28,153 bases of DNA from Myxococcota bacterium (lineage in GTDB: Bacteria; Myxococcota_A; UBA9160; SMWR01). Below the pieces are notes generated by a model. The model worked only from the letters and a program-made list of their open reading frames with translations. It was not told where the DNA came from and searched no databases. The DNA lies in assembly GCA_022447545.1 (NCBI GenBank), contig JAKVBI010000037.1, forward strand, positions 1 to 28,153, given 5' to 3'. Positions within the stretch are counted from its first letter, which is position 1, and each line of letters starts with the position of its first letter. Below, one piece after another: positions 1 through 7,160 of the stretch. The translations under genes were made by a program, and so were the position numbers.

Positions 1-681
1 GTTACCAGCGATCAGAAGCAGGATGGCGAACCCGAGCAACTCGCCCGTGTCTAGCCGGCGCCCGTCGATTTCCGCCACGAGGAGCTCACTCATCAAGTCA
101 TCCGCGGGGCGCTTGCGTTTCTCTTCGAACACCTGACCGAGATAAGTTGCAAGGTCAACGATGGCATTCGATCTCGGCCCTCCCACGGGCCCAGACGCTG
201 CGACCACCGCGGTGGATTTCTCCTTGAACATTTCACCGTCCTCGGGCGGTACTCCGAGCAGCGATGCGATGACGCTCGTGGGAAGCGGCGCCGCAAAATC
301 GGCCCACAGATCACAGCTTCCTCGATCGATGAAGCCATCGATCAATTCCGTTGCAATGCCGCGAATCCTCTCTTCCAGATGAGCCATGCGCCGGGGCGTG
401 AAGGCACGATTGACCAGAGAGCGCAGTTCGTCATGACCGGGAGGGTCCATGGTGATCATCATGGGCATGCTCTGAGACGGGTTGCGACTCGATTCGAGCC
501 GAGAGCGATCAGAGCTGAAAGCAAGGGGCCGCTTCAACCCCGCCATGACGTCATCGTAACGAGCGACGGACCAGAACCGATGGGTCGGATTCCAGAGTAC
601 CGGGTGTTCCTCTCGGAGCTTTCGGTAAACCGGGTAGGGGTCATCGTGGAGTTCGTGGGAGTGGGGATCGAATTCGAACAT
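1..681 (-). CDS. Cytochrome P450, N-terminal part (runs off the left edge)
   Basis: The minus strand reads without interruption from an ATG at 681 to the window edge, giving 227 residues. The N-terminus has the usual bacterial soluble P450 form (MFEFDPHSHELHDDPYPVYR). Residues 78-97 hold the C-helix region (MDPPGHDELRSLVNRAF), whose His-x-x-x-Arg normally contacts the haem propionates. The sequence ends at residues 213-227 inside the I-helix (GELLGFAILLLIAGN), exactly where the oxygen-activating Ala-Gly-x-(Asp/Glu)-Thr motif lies. The haem-binding Cys and the ExxR motif are therefore outside the window. No membrane anchor is visible, so the enzyme should be cytoplasmic and need ferredoxin-type electron donors, none of which is encoded here. 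It would hydroxylate a small hydrophobic substrate; the substrate cannot be deduced. No strong ribosome site precedes the ATG, but the start fits the family and the frame closes about 45 bases upstream of the ATG codon cluster. Confidence 0.93.
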   Translation of the reverse strand, partial: MFEFDPHSHELHDDPYPVYRKLREEHPVLWNPTHRFWSVARYDDVMAGLKRPLAFSSDRSRLESSRNPSQSMPMMITMDPPGHDELRSLVNRAFTPRRMAHLEERIRGIATELIDGFIDRGSCDLWADFAAPLPTSVIASLLGVPPEDGEMFKEKSTAVVAASGPVGGPRSNAIVDLATYLGQVFEEKRKRPADDLMSELLVAEIDGRRLDTGELLGFAILLLIAGN

Positions 682-1260
682 ATCGCCATGATAACCCCAA
701 TCTTCGGGCCGAAAGCAGTCAATACCCCGGATGGCCTCTTGGCAGAGGAACCAACTTGCGGTCCGCCGGATTCAATTTCAATTCGCTAAATCCCGCTGTC
801 CTGCAAGCACCCGCTGTGTATCTCGAAAAGACGTCGGTCATCTCATTTGCTGAGGAAGTGGTTGGCGTCTCGGACAACATCAACGGTAGGATCCTCCTTC
901 ATGGAAGCCCCTGAACTTCGGGGCGGGCGTACGGAACTGACCCCGATCAATGAGACTACGCTCACTCCCTCCCGCGATTTCGGCTCGATGAAGGCACTCT
1001 CGCCGCGCTTCGACCCCATTCGCCGGTATGAGACCCTCAGGAAATGGATCGAACGCCGTGGAATTACCCACGCCGTCATGCTTCAACCCGTGTTGTCAGA
1101 ATTCAGTGGCGGAGACGATTCACCAAGGCTCACAATCGAAACCGATGCAGAATTCCTGGACTCAGTGGCCAGAGAGGCCGAGGTGGCCCTTCACCCGGCC
1201 ACTCGAACCTGCCTCCCTACCGCCTAACCCAGACGTGCCTGCGCCCGTCCCCGGTAATCC
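682..1260. other. 579-bp stretch between P450 and transporter genes
   Basis: This region separates the leftward P450 gene from the rightward BCCT gene. It should hold the promoters of both, but I cannot identify convincing -35/-10 pairs. Its only protein-like content is the open frame at 847-1227, described separately. Third-position GC in that frame looks lower than in the neighbouring genes, which fits decaying or non-coding DNA. Confidence 0.5.
847..1227 (+). pseudogene. Possible amidohydrolase-2 remnant
   Basis: This open frame would use a TTG start and encode 126 residues. Parts recall the N-terminus of amidohydrolase-2 proteins: SSFMEAPEL resembles the family HVMEPPELW, and RFDPIRRYETLRKWIERRG followed by ITHAVML resembles the FDPxxRLxxMDxxGIDxAVLxP segment. 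The Asp-x-His metal motif expected before MExPEL is absent, no ribosome site precedes the TTG, and the frame ends at about one third of the family length with an unrelated-looking tail. Three intact family members lie at 7944-11585, so a decayed fourth copy is plausible. The similarity is judged by eye; the frame may equally be chance in GC-rich DNA. Confidence 0.25.
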
Positions 1261-2790
1261 ATGAACCGCGTGGACTGGCCGGTCTTCGCCGCTTCAGCGG
1301 CGTGCCTTCTGGCGGTGATCCTTCCCATGGCCGTCGGGCCGGCAACCTCGGCATTGGTCATGGACAGCACCTATCAGTGGCTCGCGGGCCACCTGGGTCC
1401 TGCCTTTCTCTGGGCGGGTGTCGCCACTCTGGGCTTCGTCCTGTATCTCGCCTTCGGGCGCTACGGCCAGGTCGTCCTCGGGCCCGATCGTGCGACGCGG
1501 GAGTTCGACAACCTCTCGTGGTTCTCCATGCTCTTCTGTGCAGGCATTGCCAGTGGCCTTCTCTATTGGGGAGTCATCGAGTGGGCCTATTACTATCAGG
1601 CCCCCCCCCATGGGGCCGCCGTGGGATCCCCAGAAGGCATTCAATGGTCCGCCACATACGGCCTCTTTCACTGGGGCTTCACCGCCTGGAGTTTCTACGC
1701 TCTACCCACACTCGCCGTCGCATATGCGTGTCACCGCGGTGGCGAGAGTTCCTATCGCTTGAGTCACGCCTGCCGCCCAATCCTCGGTTCTCGGGTCGAC
1801 CAATGGCCCGGTCGAGCCATAGACGTGTTCTTCATCGTGGGCATCCTTGGAGGAACCAGCACCTCCCTGGGGCTCGCCACGCCCTTGATCGCCGAAGGGA
1901 TCTCCTGGCTTACTCACATTCCGAGTTCCTTCGGCCTGAAGGTGTTCATCATTCTTGGATGTGCAGTGATCTTCGCGACCAGCGTATACATCGGTTTGGC
2001 GCAAGGCATTCGCATTCTGAGCAATGCCAATTTGGTGCTCGCGTTGGCGATGCTCCTCTTCATCCTGATCAGCGGCGACACCTTGTTCATCATCAAAATG
2101 AGTACGTCCGCTGTCGGCCAACTTCTTCAAAATTTCATTATGATGAACCTATGGACCGATCCCGTACTCGAAACCGGATTCGTCGAGAATTGGACGGTCT
2201 TCTACTGGTCCTGGTGGGTCGCCTACGCCCCATTCGTCGGTCTGTTCGTGGCCCGAATCTCGCGGGGAAGAACGGTGCGCGAAGTCGTGGTCGGCATGCT
2301 CCTCGCCGGAACGGCAGGGTGCTGGATCTTCTTCATGGTGCTGGGCAACTACGCCTTGTCGCTGGAACTCACTGACTCTCTACCAGTCATCGAGATCCTC
2401 GAGAACGAAGGAGCACCCACCGCCATCGTCGCAGTGATAACCACCCTGCCGTTTGCAGCGCCGACCCTTGGCGCATTCTGCATAGTTGCACTCCTGTATC
2501 TCGCCACCACCTTCGACTCCGCCGCCTACACCATTGCCGCCAGTGCCAGCCACGACCTGGGAGCAACGGGCGAACCAGACCGGATCCACCGCATTTTCTG
2601 GGCACTGGGAATGGCAGCCCTGCCCATCGCATTGATGTCCGTGGGTGGGCTTCGCACCCTCCAGACCGCTTCGCTGGTGGCATCCGTTCCACTCCTCATG
2701 ATCGGGGTGCTGCTGGCAGCCTCCCTGCTTCGCTCGCTTCGTCAGGAGGAACACCGCGGGGAAGCGGAGTCTGACAGGTGCAACCAATAG
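1261..2790 (+). CDS. BCCT-family quaternary-amine transporter
   Basis: A 509-residue integral inner-membrane protein with about 12 hydrophobic segments, the usual size for the betaine/carnitine/choline transporter family. The family signature is clear at residues 311-341: WTVFYWSWWVAYAPFVG, then ARISRGRTVRE. W311, W318, W319 and Y322 have the same spacing as the aromatic cage of the carnitine/gamma-butyrobetaine antiporter CaiT (W316, W323, W324, Y327, from memory). V326 sits where CaiT has Met331; sodium-dependent BetP has Val there. I infer uptake of a trimethylammonium compound, possibly sodium-coupled. No long cytoplasmic osmosensing tail is present, which argues against a BetP-like osmoregulator. 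The ribosome site is weak (CCCCGGTAA). A run of nine C at 1601-1609 lies inside the gene. The next gene follows after 50 bp and may be cotranscribed. Confidence 0.93.
   Translation: MNRVDWPVFAASAACLLAVILPMAVGPATSALVMDSTYQWLAGHLGPAFLWAGVATLGFVLYLAFGRYGQVVLGPDRATREFDNLSWFSMLFCAGIASGLLYWGVIEWAYYYQAPPHGAAVGSPEGIQWSATYGLFHWGFTAWSFYALPTLAVAYACHRGGESSYRLSHACRPILGSRVDQWPGRAIDVFFIVGILGGTSTSLGLATPLIAEGISWLTHIPSSFGLKVFIILGCAVIFATSVYIGLAQGIRILSNANLVLALAMLLFILISGDTLFIIKMSTSAVGQLLQNFIMMNLWTDPVLETGFVENWTVFYWSWWVAYAPFVGLFVARISRGRTVREVVVGMLLAGTAGCWIFFMVLGNYALSLELTDSLPVIEILENEGAPTAIVAVITTLPFAAPTLGAFCIVALLYLATTFDSAAYTIAASASHDLGATGEPDRIHRIFWALGMAALPIALMSVGGLRTLQTASLVASVPLLMIGVLLAASLLRSLRQEEHRGEAESDRCNQ
1601..1609 (+). 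repeat. Run of nine cytosines inside the transporter gene
   Basis: Nine consecutive C occur within codons for Gln-Ala-Pro-Pro-His at about residues 113-117 of the BCCT transporter. The reading frame is intact at this length. Such tracts are prone to slippage in replication and to sequencing error; a change of one base would destroy the transporter. Confidence 0.9.
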
Positions 2791-2840
2791 AAGTGTGAAC
2801 TACATCCCACTGAAGCCTTCCACCCACAAAGGGGACGGAC

Positions 2841-3344
2841 ATGACGACCGAACAACGCTTCCAACGGCTCGAGACGTCGCTCCGACGGCAAAAAATCGTA
2901 ACCGGATCCCTCTCCCTGACCCTGGTCAGCGTGTTCTCCATGGGATTGGTGACCTCACCAGCAGTACCCGATGAACTTGTCATCAACAAACTAACCATTC
3001 TGGACGATCAGGGTCGTGCACGAATCGTCGCTGAGACCGAGGACGACGGAACGGTTCTACTTGCCCACTACGACGCAAATGCGAAGCCGCGGATCGCAGC
3101 GGCGACGATGCCCAATGGCAAGACTGAGATCCGACACTACGACCCGAATGGAAAAATACGCATCAAGACCGGAACGGATCCCGATGGAACGGCAGGCTCC
3201 AACCATCTCGACGAGCACGGAAAACTGCGAATCGAGACCGGAACCGACCGCAGCGGCATCGCTGGAATCGTGGTCAACGACGGCCAGGAGACCGTGCGAT
3301 GGCGCACGATCTCGAGAACCGTCGGTTCCTACCCACCTCCCTGA
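2841..3344 (+). CDS. Membrane-anchored protein with four 23-residue repeats
   Basis: A 167-residue protein with a good ribosome site (AAGGGGAC, 6-7 bases before ATG). Residues 1-19 are charged and possibly helical, residues 20-38 are a single hydrophobic segment (signal anchor), and the rest should lie outside the inner membrane. Residues 55-145 are four tandem units of 22-23 residues of the form D-x-x-G-K-x-R-I-x-x-x-T-x-x-x-G, ending in HY, HY, HL and VV. The regular Gly/Asp turns and alternating residues suggest stacked beta hairpins. Similar short anchored proteins with DxxGKxR repeats occur in Myxococcota and Planctomycetota without known function. It follows the transporter by 50 bp, but nothing in it shows a transport role. 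No catalytic motif is visible. Confidence 0.78.
   Translation: MTTEQRFQRLETSLRRQKIVTGSLSLTLVSVFSMGLVTSPAVPDELVINKLTILDDQGRARIVAETEDDGTVLLAHYDANAKPRIAAATMPNGKTEIRHYDPNGKIRIKTGTDPDGTAGSNHLDEHGKLRIETGTDRSGIAGIVVNDGQETVRWRTISRTVGSYPPP
3003..3275 (+). repeat. Tandem 69-bp coding repeats (four units)
   Basis: Four imperfect units of 66-69 bases encode the 23-residue repeats of the small membrane-anchored protein. Units 3 and 4 are the most alike (GKIRIKTGTDPDGTAG versus GKLRIETGTDRSGIAG), suggesting the most recent duplication. Unit 2 has lost the Gly-Lys pair (NAKPRI). Confidence 0.75.
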
Positions 3345-3726
3345 ACCTCCTGGCCGGACCTTGGGCCGAGCCGAGACCCAACCGCAGGCGGGCGGTACTC
3401 CGAGCGAGCCATTATGGCGGTTACCCAATAGGCTGGAACCCGCGAACCCACAGCGAGTACAGGCGGAATTGGATCCGGTTCGAGGGAAAGCGGATCGTGG
3501 CGCCGCTACTCGGCGCGGTCGGACCCATCTGATCTGACGTTTTCTGTGTAGACCACTCAGGGAACACCGACCATCGCGTTCCTTCGCTTCCGTTTCACCA
3601 TTTCTGATGTCGATAGCGACATCGCTCATCGCCGCCGACGTACGCGGGTGGTGTTCGGCCCCTCGTCAAAAGCGGACTGAGCATCCCCTTCGGCACTCGT
3701 AACGGTCCGCTACCGCGCTTCGTGGC
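3345..3726. other. 382-bp gene-free stretch between convergent genes
   Basis: The rightward repeat-protein gene and the leftward crotonase gene end on either side. The small open frames here show no protein-like features. The only structure I see is the short perfect hairpin at 3606-3623. Confidence 0.6.
3606..3623. terminator. Hairpin in a convergent gap, possible terminator
   Basis: GATGTCG-ATAG-CGACATC is a perfect 7-bp stem with a 4-base loop, about 100 bp after the crotonase stop codon on the minus strand and about 260 bp after the repeat-protein gene. There is no T-tract on either strand, so it is not a standard intrinsic terminator. Confidence 0.3.
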
Positions 3727-4518
3727 TCACTCACCAGTGAACACGGGACGTCGTTTTTCGAGGAAGGCACGCATGCCCTCGACCTGATCCTTGGTATTGA
3801 AGCAAGCGTTCACCGCAGCTCGCTCCACGTCCAGGGCTTGTTCCAATGGAGCATCGCCGGCTTCGACCACGCAACGCAGGACGCCCGCCACTGCGACGGG
3901 TGGCATGGCTGCCAGTTCCAGAGCGAGTTCGTGGGCAGCCGTTTTCAGCTGATCCAGGGGATGGACTTCCTGCACGAGCCCGATCCTGTGAGCCTCGGAG
4001 CCGCTGATCTTTTTGGCGCGTAGCATCATATCGAGGGCCTGATCGCGGCCCACGCAGCGAGTCAGGCGTGCGGTTCCCCCCCAAGCAGGCACGGCACCGA
4101 GATCCAATTCCGGCAGTCCGATTCGAGCTCCTTCCGCAGCGGCGAAACGGAAGTGACACGCCAGGGGAAGCTCCAGGCCGCCGCCCAGGCAATAACCGAA
4201 CAAGGTGGCGATCGAGGGCTTGCCCATGCTCTCGATGGCACCCAGGACACGCCGCCGCTGATCAAACACCGCCTCGGAACCACCTCGCGCGGCGGAACCG
4301 GATTGGAGTTGCTTGAGATCCATGCCCACGGAGAAGTTCTGATCTCCCGCCGCAGTTAGGACGATCACTCGGACTTCGGGGTCGCTAGCGGCTTCGTTCA
4401 CCGCCAATTCGAGAGCATCCATGTACTCGAAGGTCATCCGGTTGATGGGCGCATCATTGTTGGTGAGGGTGAGAACTCCACCCTCACGTTCGATCAAGAG
4501 CGGCTCACTGTCGGTCAT
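3727..4518 (-). CDS. Enoyl-CoA hydratase/isomerase (crotonase), catalytic glutamates present
   Basis: A 263-residue cytoplasmic crotonase-fold enzyme of normal length. The start at 4518 is chosen because GGGAG lies six bases upstream and MTDSEPLLIEREGG matches family N-termini; the longer frame to 4596 lacks support. The oxyanion-hole region reads NFSVGMDLKQL (residues 61-71). The two glutamates that activate water in enoyl-CoA hydratases are both present: E116 in GGGLELPLACH and E137 in GLPELDLGAVPAWGG. It should hydrate a 2-enoyl-CoA or perform a close variant of that reaction; CaiD-type dehydratases also keep both residues, so the substrate is open. It is transcribed divergently from the FAD oxidoreductase across 185 bp. 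Confidence 0.92.
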   Translation of the reverse strand: MTDSEPLLIEREGGVLTLTNNDAPINRMTFEYMDALELAVNEAASDPEVRVIVLTAAGDQNFSVGMDLKQLQSGSAARGGSEAVFDQRRRVLGAIESMGKPSIATLFGYCLGGGLELPLACHFRFAAAEGARIGLPELDLGAVPAWGGTARLTRCVGRDQALDMMLRAKKISGSEAHRIGLVQEVHPLDQLKTAAHELALELAAMPPVAVAGVLRCVVEAGDAPLEQALDVERAAVNACFNTKDQVEGMRAFLEKRRPVFTGE

Positions 4519-4543
4519 GGGAACTCCCAGAATGCAAGGGTTT

Positions 4544-4562
4544 AGGGGCACACAGGGGCACA
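4544..4562. repeat. Direct repeat in a divergent promoter region
   Basis: AGGGGCACA occurs twice with a 10-bp period (4544-4552 and 4554-4562), one helical turn apart, just upstream of the crotonase start and between two divergent genes. It could be a regulator-binding site. No regulator is encoded in this window. Confidence 0.3.
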
Positions 4563-4690
4563 GTACCCACCTCTGAGAAAATTCGCTTCCGCGCAACAGG
4601 GGATTGGGTCACCATGGCCAGACTTCGACGGCTCACGACTATCAACGCCCGTACCCGCTGAAGTGAACGACTGCGCAGGACCTGGGGCCG

Positions 4691-4699
4691 AAAGGAGGT
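4691..4699 (+). promoter_or_regulatory. Strong ribosome site that sets a TTG start
   Basis: AAAGGAGGT is close to a perfect match to the 16S anti-Shine-Dalgarno sequence. Counting from the end of GGAGG, it lies five bases before TTG at 4704. The first in-frame ATG (4734) has no comparable site, so the TTG is the likely start of the FAD oxidoreductase. Confidence 0.8.
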
Positions 4700-4703
4700 C
4701 GCC

Positions 4704-6164
4704 TTGGAAAAACCCGAAGGACGAAACGTCGGCATGTCGGAGACCCAATGGGCCAGTGACATAGCGAACTGGGATGACGAAACCGATGTACTGGTGATCG
4801 GCCTCGGGGCTGCCGGGGCTTCCGCGAGCCTCGAAGCCACGGCTGCGGGTGCCGATGTGCTCGCGGTGGAGTGCGCCTCGGGGGGCGGAGGAACGTCCGC
4901 AACCTCGCACGGGCAGTTCTATCTGGGAGGTGGAACCCCAATTCAGCAGGCCTGCGGCTTCGAAGACTCACCCGACGAGATGTTCGCGTACCTCATGGCT
5001 TCTTGTGGCCCGGGCCCCGACGAGGCGAAGATTCGGATGTTCTGCGATCACAGTGTCGAGCACTTCCACTGGCTGGTCGATCACGGTGTGAAGTTCAAAG
5101 CGTCCTTCTACGCCGATGGAACAGACCCGATGACCGACGACTCCCTGAGCTACACCGGCAACGAACTCGCCCACCCGTGGTGCGAATTGGCGCGGCCGGC
5201 ACCCCGTGGTCACACCGTGGCCCACGAGGGCCCATCGGGGGGCCGCCTGATGCAGAGTTTGTTGGCCGCCATCGGGAGTGCAGGCGTGAGAGTCCTGCCC
5301 GACACGCGCTGCCAGACCCTGGTGGTCGATCGCAACCGAGGAGTCGTGGGTGCGGTGGTGCGCTCCGTGGGACAGCAACGCTGCCTGCGCGCGCGGCGCG
5401 GCGTGGTGCTCGCCACTGGCGGATTCATTCAGAATGCCGAGATGGTGGCGCGCCACGCGCCCAGGGTACAGGCGTGCATGCCCACGGGCTGCGAGACCGA
5501 CGATGGCAGCGGCATCCTGATGGGCCTGGGAGCCGGTGGCGAGGCGATCCGCATGGAGGCGTGCCTCGTGGTGCTGCCCTTCGTCTCGCCCATCGGGTTG
5601 CGGCGCGGTGTGCTCGTGAACCGCCAGGGCCAGCGGTTTGTGAACGAAGACGTCTACCAGGCTCGGGCGGGAGAGCTCGCCCTTTACGCACAGGGAGGCG
5701 AGGTCTACCTGATCGTCGACGACGCGATCTTCGAACCCACGGACCTGCCCTCCGAGGTGCTGGCCGTGGGCGAAGATATGACCGAACTCGAGGCCGCCCT
5801 CGACATTCCCGAAGCCAGCCTGACCCACACCCTCGAACGCTACAACCGCGACGCCGCCCGCGGCGAAGACCCCCTCTTCCACAAGGCTCCCCAGTACCTC
5901 ACTCCTCTCGTCCACCCGCCCTTCGCCGCGCTGGGCTGCAGCGAGGAGGCCCGCTGCCCGAGTTTCACCCTTGGAGGTCTGCACACCAAGCCCAACGGAG
6001 AGGTGGTGACCCCAGATGGGCGCATCGTACCGGGCCTGTACGCGGCAGGAGGCGCTGCCGCGGGACTTGCCGCCCAGGGATACAACAGCGGTATCTCATT
6101 GTCCGATGCGACGTTCTTCGGACGTAGGGCAGGCGCAGAAGCGGCGCGACGGAAAGTACCGTGA
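4704..6164 (+). CDS. FAD-dependent oxidoreductase (fumarate reductase/ketosteroid dehydrogenase type)
   Basis: A 486-residue flavoprotein of the FAD_binding_2 superfamily, starting at a TTG with an excellent ribosome site. Residues 28-56 are the Rossmann dinucleotide-binding segment: DVLVIGLGAAGASASLEA, then an acidic Glu at 56 for the FAD ribose. GVVLATGGF in the middle and the C-terminal segment GLYAAGGAAAGL with QGYNSGISLSDATFFGRRAG are typical of the family that includes fumarate reductase, 3-ketosteroid delta-1-dehydrogenase and KsdD-like enzymes. No Tat or Sec signal is present, so it should be cytoplasmic and catalyse hydride transfer at a C-C bond next to a carbonyl. The substrate is unknown. 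A luciferase-like flavin enzyme follows after 101 bp on the same strand, and a crotonase is divergent, consistent with oxidative catabolism of a cyclic or acyl substrate. Confidence 0.9.
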   Translation: MEKPEGRNVGMSETQWASDIANWDDETDVLVIGLGAAGASASLEATAAGADVLAVECASGGGGTSATSHGQFYLGGGTPIQQACGFEDSPDEMFAYLMASCGPGPDEAKIRMFCDHSVEHFHWLVDHGVKFKASFYADGTDPMTDDSLSYTGNELAHPWCELARPAPRGHTVAHEGPSGGRLMQSLLAAIGSAGVRVLPDTRCQTLVVDRNRGVVGAVVRSVGQQRCLRARRGVVLATGGFIQNAEMVARHAPRVQACMPTGCETDDGSGILMGLGAGGEAIRMEACLVVLPFVSPIGLRRGVLVNRQGQRFVNEDVYQARAGELALYAQGGEVYLIVDDAIFEPTDLPSEVLAVGEDMTELEAALDIPEASLTHTLERYNRDAARGEDPLFHKAPQYLTPLVHPPFAALGCSEEARCPSFTLGGLHTKPNGEVVTPDGRIVPGLYAAGGAAAGLAAQGYNSGISLSDATFFGRRAGAEAARRKVP

Positions 6165-6265
6165 TGGCAGCCCCACCCTACCGAGCGGCCCTTCCATCCG
6201 CCCGACGTTGCACCGCGCCGGTATTCTCGTAGCCGGAGAGACCCAACACAGAGAGGGCTCACGAC

Positions 6266-7144
6266 ATGAAAATTGGCATGAACCTACCCGTCATGGAACC
6301 GGGACTCGATGGAGACCTGCTGCGCGAGTGGATCACTCGCATCGACGAGGGCCCCTTCTCGAGCGTCGCCCTGGGCGAACGCATCGCCTACACGAACCCA
6401 GAGTGCATCACCCTGATCGCCGCTTGCGCGGCCCTCACACGACGCGTTCGCGTCACGACCACAGTGATCGTACTGCCCCTCCACGACCCGGTGCTGCTCG
6501 CCAAACAGCTAGCAACCATCGATCTGCTGTGCGACGGCAGGTTGTCCGTGGGCGTGGGAATCGGAGGCCGCGAAGAGGACTACCGCTGTGTGGGTGCGAA
6601 CCTCGCGTTGCGGCGCAACGCCGAACTCGAAGGCATGGTCGATACCCTGCGGCGCGTCTGGGCGGGTGAGAAGGTCGTCGACGCCATCGAGCCCGTGGGC
6701 CCGACCCCAGTGCAGCCCGGTGGTCCCGAGATTCTGGCCGGCGCCCTTGGCCCCAAGGCCATGGCCCGGGCAGCGACCTGGGCCGATGGACTGACCGGCT
6801 TCAGCTGGGGCCCGTCCGTGGACGAGATCAGCGGACTCTTCGATGTCGCTCGCGGAGCCTGGAAGGAGGCCGGTCGTCCCATCGAGCCACGCCTGACCAC
6901 GAGCTTCTGGTTCGCCCTGGGGGATGGGGCGCGGGACCAGGTCGCCGGGCACCTGCGGAGCTACCTCAACTGGATGGACGCTCAGGAGGTGGAGTCCCTA
7001 CTGCCCACCACAGGCTTCGCGGGAAATGCGGACCAACTCCGCGAGGTCCTGAGCCAGATCGAGGATCTCGGAGCCGACGAGGTGACGCTCACCCCCACCA
7101 GTGCAGACCCGGACGAAGTCTCACGTCTTGCGGACGCCCTGTGA
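6266..7144 (+). CDS. LLM-class (luciferase-like) flavin-dependent oxidoreductase
   Basis: A 292-residue TIM-barrel enzyme of the bacterial luciferase family, with a purine-rich ribosome site (GAGAGGG) upstream of ATG. Diagnostic segments are MKIGMNLPV at the first strand, VRVTTTVIVLPLHDPVLLAKQLATIDLLC (about residues 59-87), GRLSVGVGIGGREEDY, and RAATWADGL after the substrate loop. The family uses reduced FMN or F420 for monooxygenation or hydride transfer; the sequence alone does not decide between them. It is slightly shorter than many members (300-350 residues). It probably forms an operon with the preceding FAD oxidoreductase. Its stop lies 16 bp from the stop of the opposing NIPSNAP-like gene. 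Confidence 0.9.
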   Translation: MKIGMNLPVMEPGLDGDLLREWITRIDEGPFSSVALGERIAYTNPECITLIAACAALTRRVRVTTTVIVLPLHDPVLLAKQLATIDLLCDGRLSVGVGIGGREEDYRCVGANLALRRNAELEGMVDTLRRVWAGEKVVDAIEPVGPTPVQPGGPEILAGALGPKAMARAATWADGLTGFSWGPSVDEISGLFDVARGAWKEAGRPIEPRLTTSFWFALGDGARDQVAGHLRSYLNWMDAQEVESLLPTTGFAGNADQLREVLSQIEDLGADEVTLTPTSADPDEVSRLADAL

Positions 7145-7160
7145 GAAGACTCCCGCTCGT

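Noticed and set aside
1044-2375. 443-residue open frame overlapping the transporter gene
   Set aside because: It lies in another frame of the BCCT gene, is very rich in Arg, Pro and His, and has no recognisable domain. This is typical of out-of-frame reading in GC-rich DNA.
4871-6127. 418-residue open frame within the FAD oxidoreductase gene
   Set aside because: Arg/Pro-rich shadow frame; the flavoprotein frame has the ribosome site and the motifs.
6165-6265. TTGCAC and TATTCT near 6209-6228 as a promoter for the luciferase-like gene
   Set aside because: The hexamers are only about 8 bp apart, too close for a sigma-70 promoter; cotranscription with the upstream gene is simpler.
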